Positions 39,099 through 48,142 of a stretch of DNA of 64,000 nt are shown piece after piece. The position numbers were made by a program, and so were the translations under genes. Each line of letters begins with the position of its first letter. The first letter of the stretch is position 1. Origin of the DNA: Methanobrevibacter boviskoreani JH1 (lineage in GTDB: Archaea > Methanobacteriota > Methanobacteria > Methanobacteriales > Methanobacteriaceae). Where the stretch lies: positions 1 to 64,000 of the forward strand of contig NZ_BAGX02000021.1 in NCBI RefSeq assembly GCF_000320505.1. Direction: 5' to 3'. The notes beneath the pieces are model-generated. The model was not told where the DNA came from. It saw nothing but the letters and a program-made list of their open reading frames with translations, and searched no databases.

Positions 39099-39830
39099 AT
39101 GAAACTTATAATGGATGAGAGAGGTAAGAAATACTTAATTCCTCAAGATCAGGAATTTCAAAGTGACTTAGGAATCATTAAAAAGGAACAGATGGAAAGA
39201 GCAACAATTGGGGATACTTTAATCACCCATCTTGGAAAGGAGTTCCAGGTCATCAAACCGAATATACGAGACTTCATCGATCTGATGGATAGAAGATGCT
39301 CCATATTATATCAGAAGGATATTGGTGCAGTAACATCACATACTGGACTCGGCTCAGGAGACAGGGTAGTGGATGCAGGAACAGGTGCAGCTGCAAGCGC
39401 ACTTAACTTTGGAAACATTGTAGGCGAGAGAGGCCATGTATACTCCTATGAAATAAGAGAAGACTTTGCAGAGGTTGCAGAAAAGAACATCAATAACTTT
39501 GGTCTTAAGAACATTGAGATTAAGAACCAGGATATAAAGGAAGGTATTGATGAGGAGGAGATTGACCTTGTATTTTTGGATTTACCTGAACCTCATGAGG
39601 TATTTGGGGAGGTTTATAGATCCTTAAAATTAGGCGGATGGCTAGCTGTCTATGCACCATATATCCAACAGGCTGAGAAGGCATATCACACCGCAGAAAA
39701 ACTAGGCTTTTCAGATATCGAAATTCTCGAACAATTGGAACGTGGCATTGAGGTTAGAAAACAGGGTGTCCGTGCTAAAACCCGTATGAATGGTCATACT
39801 GGATATATTCTGTTTGCACGTAAGTTATAA
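39099..39830 (+). CDS. trmI: tRNA (adenine-N1)-methyltransferase TrmI
   Basis: The 243-residue protein is an S-adenosylmethionine-dependent enzyme of the TrmI family, which methylates A58 (and in some archaea A57) in the tRNA T loop. It has the N-terminal small beta domain (GDTLITHLGKEFQVIKP), the SAM-binding motif VVDAGTGAAASAL near residue 90, the acidic end of beta-2 (SYEIREDF), and DLVFLDLPEPHE near 155, equivalent to the substrate-binding loop. It starts after GGTGCTATT. Monocistronic. Confidence 0.92.
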   Translation: MKLIMDERGKKYLIPQDQEFQSDLGIIKKEQMERATIGDTLITHLGKEFQVIKPNIRDFIDLMDRRCSILYQKDIGAVTSHTGLGSGDRVVDAGTGAAASALNFGNIVGERGHVYSYEIREDFAEVAEKNINNFGLKNIEIKNQDIKEGIDEEEIDLVFLDLPEPHEVFGEVYRSLKLGGWLAVYAPYIQQAEKAYHTAEKLGFSDIEILEQLERGIEVRKQGVRAKTRMNGHTGYILFARKL

Positions 39831-40143
39831 TTATTGAAACTTGTATTTTCATAATTTATGGGATATATTTTATTTGTATGTAATTTATAATCTCTAAATT
39901 TCAGTATTTTTACTTAAATTTATAAAAATCAGTTTTAAAATTTTTATCTAGATTATTTTAGAAAAAATAAGTATTTTAAAAGTATTAAAGGACATTTATT
40001 ATATAATGTCCCTTGAATACGGACTGTTGTTTATGAATATATTCTTTTATAATATAAATTTTTTTAATTTTTAGCTATTTTTGACTTAATCTCCTCTTCA
40101 ATTATTGGTATTGTACATACTATCTTTATGTAGAAATTAAATT
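39831..40143. other. spacer before the ABC exporter operon
   Basis: A copy of the trmI 3' end (GGATATATT then TTTG and a T/A-rich tail) echoes at 39859-39890, suggesting a small local duplication. The rest is featureless A+T-rich DNA leading to the operator at 40144. Confidence 0.35.
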
Positions 40144-40170
40144 TTTAGGTATACCTAAATTTTATATATT
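40144..40170 (+). promoter_or_regulatory. palindromic DtxR-like operator abutting a TATA box
   Basis: TTTAGGTATACCTAAA (40144-40159) is a perfect 16-bp palindrome, followed directly by TTTATATATT (40161-40170), a likely TATA box. A repressor bound here would block promoter recognition. The half-site resembles those of DtxR/IdeR/MntR metal-dependent repressors. The first downstream genes are the ABC exporter pair. A near copy with the same spacing to a TATA box occurs at 9466-9490. Confidence 0.55.
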
Positions 40171-40279
40171 AGAAATCATAAAATAATTTTGATTAACCTG
40201 AATTCAATCTTTCATATAATTAGATTGAATTTGTATCTCTTTTTATTTTTTTATTTTTTTAAAATGGGAGGTATTAAAG

Positions 40280-40999
40280 ATGTCTGGATTTATAGAGTTT
40301 CAAAATGTTACAAAAGAATATATAAACGGTGACGAGGTTCTAAAAGCTGTAAATAACCTGAACTTTACAATAGATAAAGGCGAGTTTGTTGTGATACTTG
40401 GACCATCAGGTTCCGGTAAATCAACACTACTAAACCTTCTTGGAGGACTGGATCATGTAAGCTCTGGTAATATTATGGTAAACAATCATGATATTACAGA
40501 CTATTCTGATAATGACTTAACGGAATACAGGGCACATGAGGTCGGTTTTATCTTCCAGTTCTATAATCTGATTCCAAACTTAACGGCCCTTGAAAATTTA
40601 GAACTAATCAGTGATGTGATTGGCCGAAAGATTGATGGAAAATCCATGCTTGATAAGTTGAATCTTACAGAACATTATCATAATTTCCCGTCTGAGTTGT
40701 CTGGAGGTGAGCAGCAAAGGGTATCAATTGCCCGTGCACTTGTTAAAAATCCGAACATGTTGTTATGTGATGAGCCAACAGGAGCACTTGATTCCAATAC
40801 TGGTGATATGGTTATAGGATTGCTTTATGATATCTGTAAGAATAACAAAACTACTGTAATTATCGTAACACATAATGAGGATATCGCATCCCTTGCAGAC
40901 AAGGTAATACATCTAAAGAACGGTATTGTTGAAAGTATCGATACTAAATTAGATGATGGGAACGCCGATTCTATTGATGCTGAAGAGGTTTTAACCTAG
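40280..40999 (+). CDS. ABC transporter ATP-binding protein, MacB/LolD type
   Basis: The 239-residue ATPase has Walker [10 protein letters not shown] (41-49), the Q-loop FQFYNLIP, signature LSGGEQQ (140-146), Walker [12 protein letters not shown] (D164, E165) and the H-loop VTHNED. The subfamily is that of MacB/LolD/FtsE ATPases, which power mechanotransmission or export with an FtsX-like permease. The permease gene starts 4-25 bases downstream. GGGAGG precedes the ATG. A DtxR-like operator and TATA box lie 110-136 bases upstream. Confidence 0.94.
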   Translation: MSGFIEFQNVTKEYINGDEVLKAVNNLNFTIDKGEFVVILGPSGSGKSTLLNLLGGLDHVSSGNIMVNNHDITDYSDNDLTEYRAHEVGFIFQFYNLIPNLTALENLELISDVIGRKIDGKSMLDKLNLTEHYHNFPSELSGGEQQRVSIARALVKNPNMLLCDEPTGALDSNTGDMVIGLLYDICKNNKTTVIIVTHNEDIASLADKVIHLKNGIVESIDTKLDDGNADSIDAEEVLT

Positions 41000-41024
41000 G
41001 AAATTGGTTTATGGGTTGATAGGT

Positions 41025-43295
41025 ATGTTATATAAAAAATTAATAAGGGATTTGTCTAGTCATAAACTGCAGTTTATAGCTATTTTCCTCATGGTGTTTC
41101 TTGCAGTATTTATATATGTTGGAATAGGCTCAGAGGCATTCGGATTTGACCAGGAGGTAAAATCTTACTATAATGAAACAAACATGGCTAATGTATGGGT
41201 ATATGGCGATAGCTTTAACAGTGTTTCGGTAGACAAGATTAACAATATGTCATCAGTTGAGGGTGTGGAACGTCAACTGTCTCTAACTGCAAAGGGGGAT
41301 ATGAGCTATGATCCCGATGTTGACTTGCGGTTTGTGGAAAACAATAGTGTGGCAAAATATTATCCGATTACAGGTTCCAAGTTGAACCTAAGTGATGAAG
41401 ACGGTATCTGGTTAGATGATAAGTTTGCAAAGGCACATAACTTGAAGGTAGGAGACGACATAACCCTCAAGTTCAATGGAACCGAGATTACAAAGACAGT
41501 TAGGGGAACGGGATATTCTCCGGAATATGTGTTTGAGGTACCTACAAAGTCAATAGTCCCTGACTACAGAACCCAGGGCTTCGGATATCTTTCACATGAG
41601 GCATTCCCATATGACATACAGTATAATACAATACTTATCAGAACAGATGAGAATACGTCAAAGTTCCATGATGACCTGGATGATGTCATGGATGACTACA
41701 ATACCTTCCTATCCATTGAAAATCATGGAAGCCACAAAACAGTCATATCAGAAATAGACCAACACATGATGATGGCCGACATGTTTCCTATAATATTTGT
41801 TGTTGTGGCATTGTTAATACTTCTTACAACAATGGCACGTATAATAACAAATCAAAGAACAGTGATAGGCACATTGAAGTCATTAGGATTTTCAAATAGA
41901 AAGTTGATATTCCATTATCTGTCCTATGCATTGCTACTTACTGTAAGCGGCAGCATACTTGGATATATATTAGGCCCATTGTTACTTCCTCAACTGTTCT
42001 ATCCATCCATGTCCGAATTCTATTCCCTGCCCTATTGGGGACCAGGCTTTGACATAAGCTTTATAGAGGTACCTATTGCGATCATAGTATTGTCAGTTCT
42101 GTTCGCGCTGATGGCAATCTATAGCATTACCCGTGAATCACCTGCAGATGCGCTGGAGCCGAAAGCCCCTAAAATATCAAAACTAAGGTTTATCAATAAA
42201 ACAAGTCTGTGGCAGAAACTGAGCTTTAATCTTAAATGGAACATTAGGGATATTAACAGAAGTAAGGTAAGGTCATTTGTAACAGTTGTAGGTATTCTCG
42301 GATGTACGGTTCTGCTTATATGTGGATTTGGTATGAATGATGGAATGTATGAACTGGAACACTGGCAGTTTACAGGTATCAACCATTATTATTCCCAGAT
42401 TGTCCTGGAGGACAATGCAAGCTCATCACAAATTGATTCTATTGTTAATAAGTATAATGGAACAAAGGTGATGACATCAAGTATCGAGATTAAACATAAT
42501 GGCATCGAGAAAACTACGACACTGCAGTCCTATAACGCCACAGGTATCATAACCCCTAACAATCAGTATGAAAATCCAATCTCATATGACAATAATAGTG
42601 TGCTTTTGTCAATTAAATCAGCAGAGCTTTTAGGTGTGGATGTTGGTGATAAGATACAATGGCATATCTATGGTCAGGATAAATGGGCCAATTCCACCGT
42701 TACCGGAATATCAGCAGATCCCTCAACACAGGGATTGGTCATGACACCACATAAACTTGATGAGCTGGGCATTAACTTTACACCTTCAACAGTGGTTAGC
42801 TATGATAGGGACATTGATGAAAACCTCACTGGTATAAGTACAGTCAACCATGTTGATGATCTGGAGAGAAGTTGGGATGAGCTGACCGGCGTGTTCTATC
42901 TTATAGTTGGGGTATTGTTGGTATTTTCATTAGTTTTGGCCATTATCATCCTATACAGTTTAGGCATGTTGTCCTTCATTGAATCCGAGAGAAGTTTTGC
43001 AACACTAAAGGTCATTGGTTTCAAATCAAAGGCTATCCAGAAGATCTTCTTAACCAAGAACCTGTTCCTATCCATTATAGGATTTGTTATAGGTGTTCCT
43101 TTAGGTCTATATGTTCTAAGGATTATGCTTGATACTGCAGGTGAGAACTATTACTATCCAAACACATATTCACCACTTTCTATTGTGTATTCACTTGTAA
43201 TTGTGATTTTTGTTTCACTTGCAGTAAATCTGTTGCTGTCTAGACAAATCAAGAATATCGATATGGTTCAATCACTAAAAAAGGGTAGGGAATAA
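41025..43295 (+). CDS. FtsX/MacB-type ABC transporter permease
   Basis: The 756-residue membrane protein has an N-terminal membrane helix (about 15-35), a large external domain (40-240), three helices with the FtsX signature (RIITNQRTVIGTLKSLGFSN near 275), a fourth helix, a second external domain (about 430-610) and a final three-helix FtsX domain (FIESERSFATLKVIGFK near 660). It forms the exporter with the ATPase just upstream. The open frame extends back to TTG 41004, but ATG 41025 begins the typical MLYKKLIRDL start. Cargo is unknown. Confidence 0.9.
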   Translation: MLYKKLIRDLSSHKLQFIAIFLMVFLAVFIYVGIGSEAFGFDQEVKSYYNETNMANVWVYGDSFNSVSVDKINNMSSVEGVERQLSLTAKGDMSYDPDVDLRFVENNSVAKYYPITGSKLNLSDEDGIWLDDKFAKAHNLKVGDDITLKFNGTEITKTVRGTGYSPEYVFEVPTKSIVPDYRTQGFGYLSHEAFPYDIQYNTILIRTDENTSKFHDDLDDVMDDYNTFLSIENHGSHKTVISEIDQHMMMADMFPIIFVVVALLILLTTMARIITNQRTVIGTLKSLGFSNRKLIFHYLSYALLLTVSGSILGYILGPLLLPQLFYPSMSEFYSLPYWGPGFDISFIEVPIAIIVLSVLFALMAIYSITRESPADALEPKAPKISKLRFINKTSLWQKLSFNLKWNIRDINRSKVRSFVTVVGILGCTVLLICGFGMNDGMYELEHWQFTGINHYYSQIVLEDNASSSQIDSIVNKYNGTKVMTSSIEIKHNGIEKTTTLQSYNATGIITPNNQYENPISYDNNSVLLSIKSAELLGVDVGDKIQWHIYGQDKWANSTVTGISADPSTQGLVMTPHKLDELGINFTPSTVVSYDRDIDENLTGISTVNHVDDLERSWDELTGVFYLIVGVLLVFSLVLAIIILYSLGMLSFIESERSFATLKVIGFKSKAIQKIFLTKNLFLSIIGFVIGVPLGLYVLRIMLDTAGENYYYPNTYSPLSIVYSLVIVIFVSLAVNLLLSRQIKNIDMVQSLKKGRE

Positions 43296-43327
43296 AAATA
43301 TTTATTTCCTTTTATATTCTTTTAATT

Positions 43328-45232
43328 TTAATTTTTAATTACCTTATTTAATCTTTCTTTAAAGTATGTTTGTAGGTTCATATCTTCACAATAAATATAA
43401 CAACCTTTCATACCTCTTGTCATTAAAGTTTTATATGTATTTTTAATAATTTCGTCAGCTATTTTTAAAGCTTCTTTTGGATTTTCTTTATATAATTTTT
43501 TAATTCCCCTTAATGACTGATCAGTTTTTGCTCTTTGAGTAAAATCAGTAATTATTTTGCCATTTTCATAACGCATATCATTTCCGATAATTACCCCTAC
43601 ATAATCAAATTCAAGACCTTGGCATGTATGGATACAACCTACTTCATTAACAGAATCTTTATCAATAGCCCATGTTGAAGAATTTCCAAGATTCCAACTC
43701 ATTGAAAAATCTCCTATGTTAATATCATGTATGTTAGTATCATTTTTTCCATCTTTAATCCAGTTCCAACAATACCCCGCTACTATTCTTGAATTATTAT
43801 TGATTTTATTCTTTTCAAAGATTAAATCTCTTAAATCATTAACATCATCTATAACTCTAAAATCATAATTAAAATCAAAAAAATTATAATTAGCAGTATT
43901 TTCAATTTCTAAAACATCATCTAACCATGATAAATATCCATCAGACCCGTTACATCTAAATTGGGATTTAAGTTTCATATGTTCTATTTGAGCATTTTGC
44001 TCTTTTGCAAATTTTTCAATTAACTCAATACTCCCATGGTCTTTCATAGTCACTTTTTGATTTTTATCAATAAAGAATATGGAACATTTTGCAGCATTAA
44101 TAATTTCTTTAATTTGGTCTTCACCTTGATTTTGAAACATTCCTGATTTTTTATTCAAACGATGAGCTTCATCTGCAATTAATGCATCAAAATCATTTGT
44201 ATTAGATTTAGTAAATGATCCAGAACTTTTAAATAAATTTTTAATGTAACTTTGTGTAAAATCACCACCTCTTAATTTTTTATAAAACACTTCACGAGGT
44301 GCACTATTCTTTGTTACATATAATGCTAACATTTCATTATTATTGCCTAATATATTAACAAGTAAATTTATAGCAATAACAGATTTTCCAGTTCCAGGGC
44401 CTCCTTCTACAATTAAAACTCTTTTTTTATCATCAAGATAAGATTTTCTAACCATATCCATAGCTTTTTCATAGGCAATTTTTTGCTCATCAATCATTAC
44501 AAATTCTTCATTACCTTTAAGCATGTTATATAATGTGTTTTGTAATTTCTTAGAAGGTCTAATTTTTCCATTATCAATTCTATAAAGTAGATTATTTTTA
44601 TCTCCATATTTAACATATTTTTCTATAAATTCTCTAAGTTTAAGTGTATCTCTTTTTCCATACATTGGGGCCCTATCAATATATGGTTTATATATGTCAT
44701 CTTTTAATGGGTCATTTTCATCAAATTTGTAATTATGTAAATATGCACATGGATGTAATATTATTGCGTCTTCTTCAATAGTTTCATTAAAGTTTTCAAG
44801 TAATGATGCATAGGACCATGCTTGATATGAAGGATGTGTTGTTTCTCTTAATCCTCCGCCTAAAAATGTTTTCACAACTCCATCTTTTCCCTGAACTTTC
44901 TCAGCTTTTTCCCATTGTTTAAGTTCTATAATAATAACAGAATCTTTTCCTTCTTTATTTGCTCCGGATATTGTAAAATCAATTCTTTTTGAAGTTGTGG
45001 GTATAGTAAATTCTATAGCAACTCCAGAATCATCTGGGATGTTATCATCATTTAAAACTTTATACATAAACTCCATAGAATTGTCCCAAGATCTTATCTG
45101 GGATTGACTACTTTTACCTATCTTCTGTTTATAAACATCATATATTTCATCAGTTATTGATCCACATTCTACTGAATCCATAAATTGACTTTTAGTCGCT
45201 TCATAAACTAACATAATTTCATCTTTAATCAT
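43328..45232 (-). CDS. PD-(D/E)XK nuclease-like plus DUF2075 ATPase/helicase
   Basis: The 634-residue protein carries an N-terminal restriction-nuclease-like core with D85 (RIDFTISG) and E103-x-K105 (IIELKQW), the classical D...ExK spacing. A DUF2075 P-loop ATPase/helicase domain follows, with Walker A GGPGTGKS (277-284), DEAH (354-357) and HTCQGLEFDYVGVIIG near 545. This architecture suggests a defence or DNA-repair nuclease. It is 17 bases downstream of the MazG-like gene and probably co-transcribed. It lies next to the cas operon, on the same strand. The start at 45232 has no clear ribosome site; ATG 45214 is an alternative. Confidence 0.82.
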   Translation of the reverse strand: MIKDEIMLVYEATKSQFMDSVECGSITDEIYDVYKQKIGKSSQSQIRSWDNSMEFMYKVLNDDNIPDDSGVAIEFTIPTTSKRIDFTISGANKEGKDSVIIIELKQWEKAEKVQGKDGVVKTFLGGGLRETTHPSYQAWSYASLLENFNETIEEDAIILHPCAYLHNYKFDENDPLKDDIYKPYIDRAPMYGKRDTLKLREFIEKYVKYGDKNNLLYRIDNGKIRPSKKLQNTLYNMLKGNEEFVMIDEQKIAYEKAMDMVRKSYLDDKKRVLIVEGGPGTGKSVIAINLLVNILGNNNEMLALYVTKNSAPREVFYKKLRGGDFTQSYIKNLFKSSGSFTKSNTNDFDALIADEAHRLNKKSGMFQNQGEDQIKEIINAAKCSIFFIDKNQKVTMKDHGSIELIEKFAKEQNAQIEHMKLKSQFRCNGSDGYLSWLDDVLEIENTANYNFFDFNYDFRVIDDVNDLRDLIFEKNKINNNSRIVAGYCWNWIKDGKNDTNIHDINIGDFSMSWNLGNSSTWAIDKDSVNEVGCIHTCQGLEFDYVGVIIGNDMRYENGKIITDFTQRAKTDQSLRGIKKLYKENPKEALKIADEIIKNTYKTLMTRGMKGCYIYCEDMNLQTYFKERLNKVIKN

Positions 45233-45249
45233 TTAATTTTAAATTATAC

Positions 45250-45564
45250 TCATAACTTATTATATTTTGTAGAAATACCTTTAAATTTTTCAACAGGATA
45301 TTTTTTGGCAGTTTTTTCCATTTTATTTAGAATAATCTCATCAATATTTAAATCTAATTCATATGCCATTAATATACAATAGTTTAAGACATCTGCTAAT
45401 TCATCAGCAACTTCTTCTTTATCAAATTCATTATTCCATTGGAAATGTTCTAATAATTCTCCTGCTTCAATAGAAATAGATTTGGCTAAATTTTCAGGAC
45501 TATGAAACTGTTCCCAGTCTCTTTCCTTTTGAAATTTAATGATTTTTTCTTTTAACTCTTCCAT
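45250..45564 (-). CDS. MazG-like nucleotide pyrophosphohydrolase
   Basis: The 104-residue protein has the all-alpha NTP pyrophosphohydrolase pattern: EAGELLEHFQW (EXXE motif) and 18 residues later EVADELADVLNY (EXXD motif), which bind magnesium. These enzymes cleave (d)NTPs to monophosphates and pyrophosphate. Such small members are often paired with DUF2075 or helicase genes in defence islands. A T/A-rich leader with AAGGAATTCTT precedes the start. It lies between the DUF2075 gene and a wrecked Mrr-type gene. Confidence 0.88.
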   Translation of the reverse strand: MEELKEKIIKFQKERDWEQFHSPENLAKSISIEAGELLEHFQWNNEFDKEEVADELADVLNYCILMAYELDLNIDEIILNKMEKTAKKYPVEKFKGISTKYNKL

Positions 45565-45635
45565 AAGAATTCCTTAATTTAAGTTGGTTAAAATAATTTG
45601 ATTATATTATTATTTTTAAATTAGATTAATTAATT

Positions 45636-45956
45636 TTAAGGATAATGTTTTTTTTTCAAAATATTTCTGTTTAAATTTTCAGGGCAATTATTTAAAATTT
45701 TTAATCCTTTTTCAGTAATTGAAGCATATCTTCTTTTTTTACTTTCAATAAGAGTAGATTTTTTAAGATGTGTACAAATCCATCTATACGTTTTGATATT
45801 TAAGTTTCCCTCTGTCTAATCTATCCTTTATATCTTCTTCTGAAAAATTACGTTGGTCTGCAATTATATCTGCAATTTTTGTACGTTTGTATTCTTTTTA
45901 TCACTTGATATATTTAAGACCTCAAGATACGTGTCGTCAACTTTTGGTAAAGCCAT
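45636..45956 (-). pseudogene. frameshifted Mrr N-terminal-type winged-helix gene
   Basis: Read leftward from ATG 45956, the first frame gives MALPKVDDTYLEVLN, then the match moves to other frames: KIADIIADQRNFSEEDIKDR, then WICTHLKKSTLIESKKRRYA followed by SITEKGLKIL. Joined, these match the winged-helix N-terminal domain of Mrr restriction proteins (MALPKYDE..., YLKKAGLIE..., ITERG). At least two frameshifts interrupt it. No nuclease domain follows, so it was either a stand-alone domain or a truncated Mrr. Confidence 0.78.
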
Positions 45957-46261
45957 AAAATTCCCCTAAAATTAATTCTTATTTTAATAATTTTTAATAT
46001 TTGGAAGTCGGTTGATTTTTAAACCCTTTCTTGATATAATCTTGGAAATATAAGAATATATGTTCATATTTTTAATTATCTCAAAGATGTATTTATGATA
46101 TAAAATTTATTTAATTTCAATTAAAAAATTTCTATTTGAATATTTATTAATCAATTAATGTATTTCCATAAAATATTTTAAATAATATTCTATTATAATT
46201 GAAATTTTTTAGTTTTTTAATGGTTAATTAATAAAAAATTAATTGAATTAATATAAGGTGT
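45957..46261. other. spacer between the cas operon and the Mrr remnant
   Basis: No gene or repeat is seen in these 305 A+T-rich bases. They contain the end of the cas transcript and any promoter for the leftward Mrr/MazG/DUF2075 set. Confidence 0.35.
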
Positions 46262-46525
46262 TTATAAAATCTCGTCAATTGGAGATTTTTCGATTCCTAA
46301 AACATCTCGCTCAAGAGATTCTTCCATCATTAATTTATAGATAATAACAGAATCAGTATCTTCATCAATAATATTTTTTAAACCATCAACAACTATTTTA
46401 AGTTCACTTTTAGTTAGTTCTCCTTCAAAAACAGAATTCTGAATCCAAAATAAATATCTTCTTAAAAAACTTTTAACTTTATTTACTCTATCAACATTAA
46501 CATCATATACAATTATTACATACAT
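46262..46525 (-). CDS. cas2: Cas2
   Basis: The 87-residue protein is the small ferredoxin-fold Cas2, structural partner of Cas1 in spacer integration. It starts MYVIIVYDVN with the conserved D8, continues VKSFLRRYLFWIQNSVFEGE, and has a C-terminal strand for dimer pairing. I take ATG 46525, preceded by GTGAT at the right distance; upstream in-frame ATGs would add three residues. It is the last gene of the cas operon, 132 bases after cas1. Confidence 0.95.
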   Translation of the reverse strand: MYVIIVYDVNVDRVNKVKSFLRRYLFWIQNSVFEGELTKSELKIVVDGLKNIIDEDTDSVIIYKLMMEESLERDVLGIEKSPIDEIL

Positions 46526-46657
46526 AATAATCACATTATTAAATTTACTTAAATTTATTTTATTTATATTGATACTTCATGTTTGATTAAGTTATTTACT
46601 TAAATAAATTTATGAGTTTATTTAGAAATTAATTTATTAACAAGGGAATTAGATTAT

Positions 46658-47626
46658 TTACCACCATATTACAAATGGTTCATATTTTTCCATCCCTAAA
46701 AAATGTTTTTTAAGTTTATATGCTTCTAATCTAATTAATCTTTGATAAGATACTTTTCTTCCCAAATCTTTATGTTTTATTGTTTTTTCTAAACGTTTAT
46801 TATACTCTTTAACAAAAGTTTTTCTACCATTATCATTTAATAAACAACAATTAAGATCCTGATTAAAATCTTTTTTTGTAATCATCTTTTTATTAACCAA
46901 ATAAAAAATAACCCTATCAACAAGTATGGGTTTAAATATTTCACTTAAATCTAAGGATAAAGAAAATCTTCTCTCAGAAGGTTCATGAAGATAAGAAATA
47001 GTTGGATTTAACTGAGTATTATAAATTTCAGATAACACTGTTGAATACATTAAAGAATTACCGAAACTAATTAGAGAATTAACCATATTTTTAGGAGGTT
47101 GCCTAGATCTACCTTCCATTTTAAATTCTTCTGGAAGGATATCATCAAAATAATTATAATACTCTGAACGTATTCTACCTTCAACATTCATAACTTCAGT
47201 TATTCTTTTTGCATCCTTTAATTCTTTTAATGTATCTTTAATATTATTATCAATTTTGTAATAAGATAAAACCTTAAGAATATTTTTTGCTGAACCCTCA
47301 ACAAAGAGTTTAGCTAATTTTAATCTTTTACTAAAATTAAGATAATGTTCAGCTTGTTTAATTAATAAATCTCCAGAAAGCAATGATTCTCTTGGATAAT
47401 AACTACCATTATAAAAACCATAATAATTAAAAAAATGTATTGGAATTCCCTCTTTTGCAAAAAGATTAATTACTTGTGATGAAACAGTTATTTGACCATA
47501 AGCATAAACACTATAAATTTTATTAATAGGTAATGGTTTTTTACCTTTCTGATTAACAAAATATATGGTGTTCTCTTTTCTTTTCAATATTCCCTCTGAT
47601 AATAAATAATAATTTTTCTTAGGCAT
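46658..47626 (-). CDS. cas1: Cas1 integrase, type I-B
   Basis: The 322-residue Cas1 inserts new spacers. It has the N-terminal beta domain (YYLLSEGILKRKENTIYF). The helical catalytic domain has the metal ligands in NVEGRIRSEYY (Glu), SYLHEPSERRFS (His) and SLDLSEIFKPILVD (Asp/Glu). It ends YEPFVIWW, usual for I-B Cas1. The start is the second ATG (MPKKNYY), because GAGG lies 6 bases before it; the first ATG is at 47638. The frame abuts cas4. Confidence 0.96.
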   Translation of the reverse strand: MPKKNYYLLSEGILKRKENTIYFVNQKGKKPLPINKIYSVYAYGQITVSSQVINLFAKEGIPIHFFNYYGFYNGSYYPRESLLSGDLLIKQAEHYLNFSKRLKLAKLFVEGSAKNILKVLSYYKIDNNIKDTLKELKDAKRITEVMNVEGRIRSEYYNYFDDILPEEFKMEGRSRQPPKNMVNSLISFGNSLMYSTVLSEIYNTQLNPTISYLHEPSERRFSLSLDLSEIFKPILVDRVIFYLVNKKMITKKDFNQDLNCCLLNDNGRKTFVKEYNKRLEKTIKHKDLGRKVSYQRLIRLEAYKLKKHFLGMEKYEPFVIWW

Positions 47627-47638
47627 AAAATTCCTCAT

Positions 47639-48133
47639 TTAAGCGAAACAAAATTCAAAATAAGCACACTTTCTACATATTCTTGATTTTTTAGGTTTTG
47701 GAATATTAGAATTAATAATATTATTAATATCCTCTAAAACATCATTTAATTCTTTTTCTTTTTCATCTGTAAGTTCAATCTTAATTTTTTTCCTATTTTC
47801 TGGATAATTTAAGTAACCTACAATATTATTTAAACCTTTTTCATTCTTTAAATAATAAATATAATATAACAATTGAAATTCATGGGATTTCTTCATAGAT
47901 TGTGTTTTTTTAACTTCATGAATTTCAATTGGATTATTATTCTTAATAAAATCAACATTAATTAAATTATCAATAAGAACCTCATTTTCCTTTTTATAAG
48001 AGTTTTTATGTAAATTTTTACCTAATTTAACATTATCTGACTCTTGTTCCATTTGAATATTATGGGAAAAAAGCCATAATTTAGTTTTACAAATAAAATA
48101 ATAATTTATTTGAGTTCCATTAATTGATTTCAT
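47639..48133 (-). CDS. cas4: Cas4 exonuclease
   Basis: The 164-residue RecB-like nuclease trims prespacers and helps select the PAM. Iron-sulfur ligands are C15 (YFICKTKLW) and the C-terminal cluster CRKCAYFEFC. The nuclease core shows EIHEVKKTQSMK (Glu-x-x-Lys) and the QLLYYIYYL motif. It lies 9 bases after cas3 and runs directly into cas1, matching the standard cas3-cas4-cas1-cas2 order. Confidence 0.94.
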   Translation of the reverse strand: MKSINGTQINYYFICKTKLWLFSHNIQMEQESDNVKLGKNLHKNSYKKENEVLIDNLINVDFIKNNNPIEIHEVKKTQSMKKSHEFQLLYYIYYLKNEKGLNNIVGYLNYPENRKKIKIELTDEKEKELNDVLEDINNIINSNIPKPKKSRICRKCAYFEFCFA

Positions 48134-48142
48134 AGTAAATCA

